From: Actinomycetota bacterium
GTDB taxonomy: Bacteria; Actinomycetota; Acidimicrobiia; IMCC26256; PALSA-610
Assembly: GCA_030839005.1 (NCBI GenBank)
Contig: JAUZEM010000207.1
Location: forward strand, 1 to 8,150
DNA length: 8,150 nucleotides
Direction: 5' to 3'
This document shows, piece by piece, positions 1-8,150 of this stretch (positions are counted from its first letter, which is position 1; every line of letters starts with the position of its first letter). The position numbers and the translations under genes were made by a program. The notes under the pieces were generated by a model that saw only the letters and a list, made by a program, of their open reading frames with translations, ran no database searches and was not told the origin of the DNA.

Positions 1-1635
<1,635 letters not shown>

Positions 1636-1658
1636 CCGCATTGCCTAGTGTCCGTGCC

Positions 1659-2078
1659 GTGGACCCCGACGGCGTGCTGCGGATCACGCGGTCGTGCGCG
1701 ATCGCGAGCGACGAGCTCGAATGGCGGTTCACGGCGTCCGGCGGACCGGGAGGGCAGCACGCGAACACGTCCAACACCAAGGTCGAGGTGCGGTTCGACG
1801 TGGCGTCGTCGCCCTCGCTCGGGCCGCGTCAACGGGCCCGACTGCTCGAACGGCTCGGTCCGGTCGTGCGCGTGACCGCGTCGGAGCGCCGGTCGCAACA
1901 CCAGAACCGCGAGCTCGCCGTCGAACGGTTGCAGGCCCGGCTCGCGGCCGCGTTGCACATCGATCCGAAGCGGTATTCGACGAAGCCGTCGCGAGCCGCG
2001 AAGAAGCGTCGGGTCGACGACAAGCGGCGTCACAGCGACATCAAGCGCTACCGGCGCCGACCGTCGGGCGAGGAGTAG
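1659..2078 (+). CDS. arfB: ArfB/YaeJ-like peptidyl-tRNA hydrolase (GGQ-domain ribosome-rescue factor)
   Basis: ArfB releases the nascent chain from ribosomes stalled on truncated mRNA: its GGQ domain hydrolyses peptidyl-tRNA while a basic C-terminal tail sits in the empty mRNA channel. Both parts are visible: SGGPGGQHANTSNTKV (GGQ at 1749-1757) followed by the family's VEVRFD strand, and a tail with clusters KPSRAAKKRR and KRYRRR. The length of 139 residues fits ArfB (about 140) and excludes full-length RF1/RF2, which have additional domains. The start is uncertain. GTG 1659 is used here; GTG 1674 would put GGQ at residues 26-28, where I recall it in E. coli ArfB, and has a weak GTGGA upstream. 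TTG 1641 is also possible. The frame stays open back into ettA (ATG 1530), but that part looks like out-of-frame ettA and is not included. The gene lies 23 bases after ettA, probably co-transcribed. Confidence 0.86.
   Translation: MDPDGVLRITRSCAIASDELEWRFTASGGPGGQHANTSNTKVEVRFDVASSPSLGPRQRARLLERLGPVVRVTASERRSQHQNRELAVERLQARLAAALHIDPKRYSTKPSRAAKKRRVDDKRRHSDIKRYRRRPSGEE
2070..2075 (+). promoter_or_regulatory. Ribosome binding site GAGGAG for the channel-like gene
   Basis: GAGGAG sits inside the last codons of the ArfB-like gene, seven bases before GTG 2083. It supports that GTG as the start and suggests translational coupling of the two genes. Confidence 0.6.
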
Positions 2079-2082
2079 CCCC

Positions 2083-3195
2083 GTGCACGTGCTCGTCGAC
2101 GTCCTGCTCGTCGTCGCCGGGATCACCGCGACGACGGTGGTGCTCGATGCGGCCGTTCGCACGTTCGTCGTGCCCCGCGGCACCGTGGTGCTCTTCACGG
2201 TTGTCGTGTTCCTGGCGATCCGGCGCGCGTTCAATGTGTTCGCGTCACCGGGGCGCACCTACGAGGCGCGCGACCGGGTGATGGCGTTCTACGCGCCGGT
2301 CTCGCTCTTGGCGTTGCCGTTCGTGTCGCTGCTCGTCGTGTTCGGCGCCTTCGCCTGCATCTTCGAGGGGATCGAGGACTTCGGTTGGCGGAGCGCGATC
2401 ATGACAAGCGGCTCGTCGCTCCTCACGCTCGGTTTCGAGCGCCCGCCCGACCTTCCCGGCGCCTTCGCCGCGTTCACCGAGGCGGTTATCGGGCTGGCAA
2501 TCCTCGCACTCCTGATCGCGTATCTACCGACGATCTACAACACCTTCTCCCGGCGCGAGGTCGCGGTCACCGATCTCGCGATCCGGGCGGGCACGCCGCC
2601 CACGCCTCGCGAGTTGCTCGTGCGCGCGCACCAGACCGGCTTCTTGTACGAGATGGACATCTTCTGGAACGCGTGGATGACCTGGTTCACGGAGGTTCAG
2701 GAGACCCACACTTCGTACGGCTCGCTGTCGTTCTTCCGATCGCCGAACCCGCATCGCTCGTGGGTCACGGCCGCGGGCTCGGTGCTCGACACCGCTTCGA
2801 TTCGGCTCGCGGTACTCGACATCGCCGTTTCGGCCCCGGCGCAGCTCTGCATCCGATCGGGCTATCTCGCGCTGCGCGAGGTCGCGGGCTTCTTCGGCTT
2901 CGACTATGACGATTCGCCCGCGCCCGACGATCCGATCAGCGTGGTGCGCGACGAGTTCGACGAGCTCTACGACAAGCTCGTGGCGGCCGGCTTGCCCGTA
3001 CGCACCGATCGTGACCAGGCGTGGCGCGACTTCGCCGGTTGGCGCGTCAACTACGACCGCGTGCTCATCACATTGGCGGGTTTCGTGATGGCTCCGTACG
3101 CGCCGTGGGTGTCCGATCGCTCTCCGATCGAGCCACTTACGCACTACACGTTCGGCCGGCGTCGCGTCGAGATGTCCCGTCGCGCGCAGCGTTGA
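2083..3195 (+). CDS. Membrane protein with ion-channel-like pore segment, unknown function
   Basis: This 370-residue protein is not one I can name. Hydrophobic segments lie at about residues 3-24, 29-47, 68-94 and 129-150. Between the last two is TSGSSLLTLGFERP (108-121), placed and shaped like the pore helix plus filter of two-helix potassium channels (TxGYGD type), but with LGFERP in place of the canonical filter. The following helix FTEAVIGLAILALLIAYLP resembles the inner helix of Ion_trans_2 domains. After about 155 there is a long, largely soluble region with acidic stretches (DYDDSPAPDD, DEFDELYD) and a conserved-looking WRVNYD...MAPYAPW patch near 320-342. GTG 2083 is chosen because of the GAGGAG upstream and its position four bases after the ArfB stop. 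The gene is probably the third in an ettA-arfB run. Channel homology is an inference from the pore-like segment; selectivity cannot be predicted. Confidence 0.75.
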   Translation: MHVLVDVLLVVAGITATTVVLDAAVRTFVVPRGTVVLFTVVVFLAIRRAFNVFASPGRTYEARDRVMAFYAPVSLLALPFVSLLVVFGAFACIFEGIEDFGWRSAIMTSGSSLLTLGFERPPDLPGAFAAFTEAVIGLAILALLIAYLPTIYNTFSRREVAVTDLAIRAGTPPTPRELLVRAHQTGFLYEMDIFWNAWMTWFTEVQETHTSYGSLSFFRSPNPHRSWVTAAGSVLDTASIRLAVLDIAVSAPAQLCIRSGYLALREVAGFFGFDYDDSPAPDDPISVVRDEFDELYDKLVAAGLPVRTDRDQAWRDFAGWRVNYDRVLITLAGFVMAPYAPWVSDRSPIEPLTHYTFGRRRVEMSRRAQR

Positions 3196-4411
3196 GGAGC
3201 CAGGCGAGGAACAGGTCGACGCCGGCGATCGCGTGGAGCGTACGGACCGAGTTGAAGACCTCGAACGCGTGGTGCGCGCCCCGAAGCTCCACGTAGACGA
3301 CCGGCTCCCGGCTCGTTGCACGAAGCGCCGAGACAAATGCCCGTGCCTGCTCGACCGGCGCAAGCGTGTCGAGGTCGCCGTGCACGACGAGGGCCGGCGG
3401 CGCGTCGGCTCGCACCCGGAAGAGCGGCGACGCATTCCGGAACACGTCGGGTGCCTCGGCGAGCGTCCGTTTCACCACCCGGCGCTCGAGAAGCGCCTGC
3501 AGGCCGACGTTGCGGCGCATGGTCCCCGTCCAGTCGAAGACACCATAGAACGGAATCATCGCCTTCACCGACGTGTCGACGCCCTCGAACCCCGGCTGGA
3601 ACTCCGGATCGTTCGCGGTCAGTCCCATGAGGGCAGTGAGATGACCGCCGGCCGAGCCACCCGTGACGACGACGAAGTCGGGATCGCCGCCGTATTGCGC
3701 GATGTTGTCGCGGATCCACGCCAGCGCGCGTTTGCAGTCGACCAGGTGGTCGGGCCAGGTCGCACGCGGCGAGAGGCGATAGTTGATCGCGACGCAGACC
3801 CAGCCTCGCGACGCGAGGTGGTACATCAGCGGCAGCCCCTGCTGATCCTTGCGGCCGACGACCCACGCGCCGCCGTGAATCTGCAGCAGTACCGGGGCGC
3901 CGGCCTCGACGTCGTCGCCGTGGTAGACGTCGAGGCGGTGGCGACGGGTGCCGTCGTCGACGTACTGCAGGTTGCTGATGCGCCGTACGCCGCGCCGCTC
4001 GAAGCTGAACGGTCGGAGCACGCGGCTCCATCTGATGCGGCGACCGGCGAGCTCGAGCGTCGAGTCGAGGTCGGCGTCCCAATGGGGGCCCAATCCGTCC
4101 TCCAACGCGGCGACGAAGACCCGGTCGGTCTGAACCGCGCCTTTGACACTTGCCGCGAGTCCGAACAACGACGCGAGCGTGATCCCGAGCGCGACCCAAC
4201 CAGGCCACGCGTCCAGTGCGCCGAACGCGATGAACCCGATCGTCGCGGCTCCCTGCCACAGCAGGTGGATCGGCGCCAGCTCCGTGGTGGTCCACGCCGC
4301 GAAGAAACCGACGACCGTCAGCCACGGCGGTCGATGCGGTGGCCGGAACGAGACGAGGGTCCACAGTCCGCCCCAAACGGCGACCGCGAGGAAAGTCCAG
4401 GACACGCCCAC
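3137..4411 (-). CDS. Alpha/beta hydrolase (esterase/lipase, HSL/BD-FAE-like) with N-terminal membrane segments
   Basis: The 424-residue protein begins with three or four hydrophobic segments (about 4-22, 31-51, 54-68, 71-88). A hydrolase domain follows from about residue 145. It contains the oxyanion-hole motif HGGAW (179-183), the nucleophile elbow GGSAGG with Ser253 (codon 3653-3655), a probable catalytic Asp348 in HGDLD, and His381 in GAHHAF. This order is typical of carboxylesterases of the hormone-sensitive-lipase/BD-FAE group; the substrate is unknown. The membrane part would anchor the enzyme. GTG 4411 is the earliest start, because an in-frame TGA lies six bases upstream; GTG 4405 is the alternative. 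No clear ribosome binding site is visible. It lies 50 bases downstream of the PIG-L gene on the same strand, so an operon is likely. Its 3' end, TAA at 3137-3139, overlaps the converging channel-like gene by 59 bases. Confidence 0.88.
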   Translation of the reverse strand: MGVSWTFLAVAVWGGLWTLVSFRPPHRPPWLTVVGFFAAWTTTELAPIHLLWQGAATIGFIAFGALDAWPGWVALGITLASLFGLAASVKGAVQTDRVFVAALEDGLGPHWDADLDSTLELAGRRIRWSRVLRPFSFERRGVRRISNLQYVDDGTRRHRLDVYHGDDVEAGAPVLLQIHGGAWVVGRKDQQGLPLMYHLASRGWVCVAINYRLSPRATWPDHLVDCKRALAWIRDNIAQYGGDPDFVVVTGGSAGGHLTALMGLTANDPEFQPGFEGVDTSVKAMIPFYGVFDWTGTMRRNVGLQALLERRVVKRTLAEAPDVFRNASPLFRVRADAPPALVVHGDLDTLAPVEQARAFVSALRATSREPVVYVELRGAHHAFEVFNSVRTLHAIAGVDLFLAWLLNAARDGTSRRDAGRTCSA

Positions 4412-4461
4412 GTCTCAGTGTCGCGCGGCGCAAGTGGGATTCTCGTGCCGTGCGCCCCCAA

Positions 4462-5253
4462 TCAGAGGTCGTCGAAGATCCACTTCTCCCGGATGTTCGG
4501 CGCGTCCCGGCGAATAAACCATTCGGCTCCGAAAGCCTGCCGAAAGGCGTCGAGCGGCATCGCCAGGAAGAACGACTCGGCGGGGATCTGGCTGGCGTGA
4601 GCAGCCATGGCTTCGCGCTTGCGGTCGACGAAATCGCGGACGTCGACGGTTGTGGTGATCATCGCTTCGGGCGAGCCGAAGTCGTCCATCTGCGCGGCAT
4701 CGGGCGCGTCCGAGGTGTCGGGCATCTCGCCGGCGCGCTGCTCGATGAGGGTGCGGATGTAGTCACGATTCATCGTTGATTCGTACACGCGTCTCGTGCC
4801 CGCGAGCTCGGCCGCACGCACGCCGACCCGATGTACCTGCACATGGTCCGGATGCCCGTAGCCGCCGTGGTTGTCGTACACGGTGAGCACGTCGGCGCCC
4901 TCTTCACGGAGGACCTTTGCGAGGCGACCCGCGGCCTCCTCGACGTCGGCGCGCGCGAACGTGCCCTCGTCGTCGTTCGTGGACTCGCCCGCCATCCCCG
5001 AATCGCGGTAGCCGAGGAACTCGACGCGGTCGACGCCCAGGACCGCGGCCGCGGCGTGCTGCTCGGCGACTCGCCGCTCGGTGAGGGTCTCGCCCGGATC
5101 GAGCGCATCGGGCGCATGCTCGCCCAGTTCGCCCCTCGTGGCGACGACGAGCACCACGCGATGTCCTTCGGCTTTCGCACGGGCCATGGTGCCGGCGGTT
5201 GCAATCGACTCGTCGTCGGGGTGCGCGTGGAAGGTCACGAGGGTGAAGGGCAC
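4462..5253 (-). CDS. PIG-L/LmbE family zinc deacetylase (MshB/Mca-like)
   Basis: The 263-residue protein starts with the family hallmark AHPDDE (residues 10-15) and has the second zinc motif GHPDH (133-137). By comparison with MshB, His11, Asp14 and His137 should bind zinc and Asp13 should be the general base. These enzymes remove N-acyl groups from sugar-linked substrates. In actinobacteria, MshB makes the mycothiol precursor and Mca cleaves mycothiol conjugates, but many paralogs act on other substrates, so I give no symbol. No signal peptide or membrane segment is visible, consistent with a cytoplasmic enzyme. The GTG start at 5253 is supported by GGGAGG five bases upstream. The gene is first in a minus-strand pair with the membrane hydrolase and diverges from the transporter genes. 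Confidence 0.88.
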   Translation of the reverse strand: MPFTLVTFHAHPDDESIATAGTMARAKAEGHRVVLVVATRGELGEHAPDALDPGETLTERRVAEQHAAAAVLGVDRVEFLGYRDSGMAGESTNDDEGTFARADVEEAAGRLAKVLREEGADVLTVYDNHGGYGHPDHVQVHRVGVRAAELAGTRRVYESTMNRDYIRTLIEQRAGEMPDTSDAPDAAQMDDFGSPEAMITTTVDVRDFVDRKREAMAAHASQIPAESFFLAMPLDAFRQAFGAEWFIRRDAPNIREKWIFDDL

Positions 5254-5258
5254 GGGCG

Positions 5259-5264
5259 CCTCCC
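5259..5264 (-). promoter_or_regulatory. Ribosome binding site GGGAGG for the PIG-L gene
   Basis: On the minus strand GGGAGG precedes GTG 5253 with a five-base gap. It is the strongest Shine-Dalgarno match in the window and fixes that start. Confidence 0.65.
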
Positions 5265-5295
5265 GGGTTCGGGGTGGCTTGTGGCAGGGTATCTA

Positions 5296-5309
5296 TGACG
5301 TTAGCGTCA
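5296..5309. promoter_or_regulatory. Candidate operator: dyad TGACG-TTAG-CGTCA
   Basis: Perfect five-base inverted arms flank a four-base centre, placed 36 bases before the substrate-binding protein start and 43 bases before the PIG-L start. The size and symmetry suit a dimeric repressor such as a TetR-type protein. No regulator gene is in the window, so assignment is inference only. Confidence 0.4.
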
Positions 5310-5344
5310 GTCTTCGATCGGTTCTGAGGCATCCGGGGGGAAGC

Positions 5345-6682
5345 ATGCGAGCGCGAATCCTGATGGTCGGTGTGGCAATCGCGCTCGTCGCGGCCGCGTG
5401 CGGCAACTCCGGATCGTCGGGCAAGACGTCGTCGACAATTCCCGTGGGTGGGTCGACGGCGAGCAGCATCGACCCGAATAGCTTGAAGCAGCACCTGCCG
5501 GTGACGGCACCCGGCGTCACCGACACCGAGATCCGGGTCGCGGCGGTCTTGACCGAGACCAACCCGATCGGGGCGACGTTCTCGCCCGTCGCTGACGGCA
5601 TCAACGCGTATTTCAAGATGATCAACGACGGCGGGGGCCTGTACGGCCGACAGCTGAAGCTCACGAACGTGCACGACGACCAGCTCGGACAAAACGCGCA
5701 GGCGGTGCAGGCGAGCCTCTCGAGCGACAAGGCGTTCGCGACCTTCGTGGCGAGCATCCTGTTCACCGGCGCCAAGGCACTGGCCCGAGCGAACCAGCCG
5801 ACGTTCATCTGGAACATCAATCCGGAGTTCGCCGGTAAGAACAACATGTTCGCCGACAAGGGCGCGCTGTGCTTCAAGTGCCCGGGCCACATCCTTCCCT
5901 GGATCGCCAAGCAGCTCGGGGCCACGAAGGTCGGCATCATCGCCTATGGCGTGTCCGCCGAGTCCACTGACTGTGCCGACGGCATACAAGCATCGTTCGC
6001 GAAGTACCCCACCGCGAAGGTCGTGTACGAGGACAAGTCACTTCCGTTCGCGGCAGGCCTCGCCGCCCAGGTCACCGCGATGAAGAACGCGGGGGTGACG
6101 TTGATCGGCACGTGTATCGACGGGAACGAGTCGTTCACGCTCGGCAAGGAGATGCAACGCCAGGGCATGCAGGCGGTTCAGGAGCTTCCCTTCGGGTACG
6201 ACCCCGACTTCGTTGCCAAGAACGCCGACGTGTTCGAGAACGCAATCGTGAGCCCCCAGTTCGTGGCCTTCGAGCATCAGCCGCGGATTCCCGAGATCCA
6301 GAAGCTCTACGAGTGGGCGCAGAAGATCGGGAAGCCGGTCAAAGAGCTCACCGCGGGAGGATGGATCATCGCCGACGAGTTCGTTACCGGCTTGAAGCTG
6401 GCCGGCCCGAGCTTCTCGCAGCAGAAGGTGATCGACGCGCTCAATACGCTCACCTCGTACACCGACAACGGGTTCATCCAGCCGATCGACTGGACGAAGC
6501 AGCACCAGGAGCCGCTCGGGCATCCCGAGGCGCAGTCCAAGCTGGACTGCGGGAACTTCGTGAAGGTGACGGCCGGAAAGTTCGTGCCTTTGTACGCCGA
6601 GCCCGACAAGCCGTGGGTGTGCTTCAACCGCACCGACCCGACCGTCGACAACCCGCAACATCTGAGCTTCGTGACCCCGTAG
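5345..6682 (+). CDS. Branched-chain amino acid-type ABC transporter substrate-binding lipoprotein (LivJ/LivK-like)
   Basis: The 445-residue protein has a lipoprotein signal: basic MRAR, a hydrophobic stretch, and lipobox AAAC with Cys19 as lipidation site. A flexible Gly/Ser/Thr tether (about 20-45) follows, so the binding domain would sit outside the cytoplasmic membrane. The fold entry EIRVAAVLTETNPIGATFSP and YFKMINDGGGLYGRQLKL match Peripla_BP_6 proteins of the Liv/HAAT family (compare the family's GP...G.....G and INAAGGVNGRKL). The ligand may be an amino acid, amide or small organic acid and cannot be told from sequence alone. The mature part has six cysteines (176, 179, 210, 257, 402, 426), which could form disulfides. 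ATG 5345 is preceded by GGGGGGAA and gives a proper signal peptide. The permease follows 52 bases downstream on the same strand, consistent with one importer operon. Confidence 0.9.
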   Translation: MRARILMVGVAIALVAAACGNSGSSGKTSSTIPVGGSTASSIDPNSLKQHLPVTAPGVTDTEIRVAAVLTETNPIGATFSPVADGINAYFKMINDGGGLYGRQLKLTNVHDDQLGQNAQAVQASLSSDKAFATFVASILFTGAKALARANQPTFIWNINPEFAGKNNMFADKGALCFKCPGHILPWIAKQLGATKVGIIAYGVSAESTDCADGIQASFAKYPTAKVVYEDKSLPFAAGLAAQVTAMKNAGVTLIGTCIDGNESFTLGKEMQRQGMQAVQELPFGYDPDFVAKNADVFENAIVSPQFVAFEHQPRIPEIQKLYEWAQKIGKPVKELTAGGWIIADEFVTGLKLAGPSFSQQKVIDALNTLTSYTDNGFIQPIDWTKQHQEPLGHPEAQSKLDCGNFVKVTAGKFVPLYAEPDKPWVCFNRTDPTVDNPQHLSFVTP

Positions 6683-6734
6683 CGCCGCCGGCCATGCGCG
6701 CCCCGGCCACCATCGATCCTGGAGCACCGACGAC

Positions 6735-8150
6735 GTGGAGGAGTTGATCAGCCGGATCTTCGTGGGAATGAGCTACGGCAGCGTGTACGCGCTCCTTGCC
6801 GTCGGGCTCGTGCTGACCTACAAGACGTCCGGTGTCTTCAACCTCGCGTACGGTGCGCAGGCCTTTGTGTCGGGTGCGATCTACTACGACCTGCGAGTTC
6901 GACACGACTGGCCCATCCCGACCGCGCTGTTGATTGCGGTGTTCATCGTCGCGCCGCTGCTCGGCCTGGTCCTCGATCGCGGGTTGTTTCGCTATCTGCG
7001 CAACGCAAGCGCGATCGCGAAGCTCGTCACGGCGCTCGCGCTGCTCGTCGCGATCCCACAGATCCTGAAGCTGTGGTTCGGTCAGAACCCGGCCGCCGGG
7101 ACGCAGGGCATCGTTCCGAAAGGCGACACCTCGTACAACCCGTTCGGAGACGTCTTCGTCAGCCGCAACGACCTCGCGACGATTCTCGTGACGCTCCTCG
7201 CGGTGGTCGCGCTGACATTGCTGTTCCGTTACACCTCCTTGGGACTTCAGATGCGCGCGGTCGTGGAGAGCGCCCGGCTGACGGAGCTCGCAGGTATCAA
7301 CGCCGATCGCGTGAGCACGGCATCTTGGGTGCTGTGCAGCTTCCTCGCCGGTCTCGCCGGTGTGTTGCTCGCGCCGCTGTTCTCGGCCGTCTCCGACCTG
7401 AACTACACGACGCTCGTAGTCGTCGCGATCTCCGCCGCGGCCGTCGCGTCGTTGTCGAGCATCCCGATGGCATTCGTGGGCGGGCTCGGTCTCGGCATCC
7501 TGCAGCAGATCCTCGACCGCTACCTCCCGACGGGGAGCGTTCTCGCCAGCAACATTCGTCCGGCGCTCCCGTTCATCGCGTTGTTCCTCGTGCTGATCTT
7601 CTCGCCCGCCCTGCGGGGCCGGCGGGAACTGGCCGATCCGCTGGCCGGAGTCGATCCGCCGCCTCCCGCGCTCGCGGCGACGGTGCGAAGCCCCGTGTTG
7701 ACCAACGCGACGCGCATCTTCGGGGTGGTCGTCGGTCTCGCGGCCGCGTACTACATCTTCTTCCACGCAAGCGGGCAGTGGCTCGACATCGCGATCCGGG
7801 CCACGATCTTGGCGATCATCTTCCTCTCGATCACCGTCATCACCGGGATGGCGGGGCAGATCTCACTGTGCCAGGCGACGTTCGCGGGCATCGGCGCGTG
7901 CGCGACTGCGCAGCTCGCCACGCGCTTCGGGATGTCAGTGCTCGTCGCCATGGTGGTCGCCGCCGCGTTGAGCGCCCTGATCGGCGCGTTGCTGGCGATC
8001 CCGGCACTGCGTCTCGGCGGCATCTTCCTTTCCCTGGCGACGTTCGCGTTCGCGCTCTTCTTCGACAACGTGATGGCGCGGTTCGACTGGGTCGGTGGGG
8101 GCGTCGTGCCGGAGGAGGCGCCCCGGCCGACGATTGGGTTCATCAACTTC
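6735..8150 (+). CDS. Fused LivH-LivM ABC importer permease, partial at right edge
   Basis: An uninterrupted frame of 472 codons runs from GTG 6735 to the window end without a stop. Residues 1 to about 292 are a LivH-type permease: near the start it reads GMSYGSVYALLAVGLVLTY, then FNLAYGAQAF, equivalent to the LivH motif GSVYAL...NFAHG, and later MRAVVESARLTELAGIN. A Pro/Ala-rich joint (about 293-322, including ADPLAGVDPPPPAL) leads to a LivM-type half with its signature GMAGQISLCQATFAGIGA (about 370-387) and LAIPALRLGGIFLSLATFAF. LivH and LivM are normally two proteins forming a heterodimeric channel; here one chain supplies both. GTG 6735 has a weak GGAG ten bases upstream; TTG 6744 and ATG 6768 are alternatives, but the first gives the full LivH N-terminus. 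It takes substrate from the upstream lipoprotein. ATPases (LivG/LivF), possibly even fused to this chain, would lie to the right. Confidence 0.9.
   Translation, partial: MEELISRIFVGMSYGSVYALLAVGLVLTYKTSGVFNLAYGAQAFVSGAIYYDLRVRHDWPIPTALLIAVFIVAPLLGLVLDRGLFRYLRNASAIAKLVTALALLVAIPQILKLWFGQNPAAGTQGIVPKGDTSYNPFGDVFVSRNDLATILVTLLAVVALTLLFRYTSLGLQMRAVVESARLTELAGINADRVSTASWVLCSFLAGLAGVLLAPLFSAVSDLNYTTLVVVAISAAAVASLSSIPMAFVGGLGLGILQQILDRYLPTGSVLASNIRPALPFIALFLVLIFSPALRGRRELADPLAGVDPPPPALAATVRSPVLTNATRIFGVVVGLAAAYYIFFHASGQWLDIAIRATILAIIFLSITVITGMAGQISLCQATFAGIGACATAQLATRFGMSVLVAMVVAAALSALIGALLAIPALRLGGIFLSLATFAFALFFDNVMARFDWVGGGVVPEEAPRPTIGFINF

Larger units (their letters stand above)
5254..5344. promoter_or_regulatory. 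Divergent intergenic control region (PIG-L gene and substrate-binding protein gene)
   Basis: These 91 bases lie between two gene starts pointing apart, so promoters for both directions are expected here. A weak plus-strand pair, TTCGGG (5268-5273) and TATCTA (5290-5295) with a 16-base spacer, is the best I can see, and it is not convincing. The right end has GGGGGGAA just before ATG 5345. Confidence 0.45.

Noticed and set aside
3233..4600. 455-codon plus-strand open frame opposite the hydrolase
   Set aside because: It is antisense to a gene with a clear catalytic triad and oxyanion motif, and its product is a charged Arg/Glu/Asp-rich sequence without domain features.
5870..5892. CFKC pair in the substrate-binding protein as a zinc or thioredoxin-like motif
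   Set aside because: It is an isolated pair inside a Peripla_BP_6 fold with no second pair nearby, so a disulfide or buried cysteines are more likely.
4904..5989. 361-codon minus-strand open frame over the divergent spacer and the lipoprotein gene
   Set aside because: It spans two well-supported genes in wrong frames and its composition is that of a GC-driven artefact.
6683..6734. Possible terminator between the lipoprotein and permease genes
   Set aside because: There is no stem of convincing length followed by a T-run; the spacer is short and the genes belong to one importer.
6624..7766. 380-codon minus-strand open frame opposite the permease
   Set aside because: The plus-strand frame is uninterrupted to the edge with LivH and LivM signatures; the minus frame encodes an Arg/Glu/His-rich chain typical of antisense to hydrophobic codons.

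Overview
The window is about 8.15 kb of high-GC, tightly packed bacterial DNA with frequent GTG starts. It carries a PIG-L/LmbE deacetylase of the type abundant in mycothiol-making bacteria and a fused LivH-LivM permease. Together these suggest an uncultured or poorly studied actinobacterium, perhaps an Acidimicrobiia-like lineage; that placement is an inference from style, not from a marker gene.

Left block (1-3195, plus strand): an ABC-F ATPase of the EttA type enters from the left edge. It is followed closely by an ArfB-like GGQ peptidyl-tRNA hydrolase, then by a membrane protein with a channel-like pore segment whose GTG lies four bases after the ArfB stop. EttA and ArfB families both act on ribosomes, so the first two genes form a small translation-factor pair. 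The EttA-like gene is the most unusual object here. The last part of its first ATPase domain plus the inter-domain tRNA-contacting linker is present twice in tandem, in frame, with a 498-base period. The two copies are diverged (about 83% identical in protein and about 81% in DNA, by hand count).

Middle block (3137-5253, minus strand): a PIG-L family deacetylase, then, 50 bases downstream, an alpha/beta hydrolase with an N-terminal membrane bundle. The hydrolase converges on the channel-like gene, and the two coding regions overlap by 59 bases at their 3' ends.

Right block (5345-8150, plus strand): a branched-chain amino acid (HAAT) type ABC importer, with a substrate-binding lipoprotein followed by a permease in which LivH and LivM are fused into one chain. 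The permease runs off the right edge; ATPase genes would be expected beyond it. A 91-base divergent intergenic region separates this block from the minus-strand genes and holds a TGACG-N4-CGTCA dyad that may be an operator.

No rRNA, tRNA, CRISPR array, insertion sequence or integrase was seen. No gene-free stretch exceeds 100 bases. I did not find a clear new defence or mobile system. The strongest candidates for novelty are the tandem half-domain in the EttA-like protein and the channel-like protein with a non-canonical filter.
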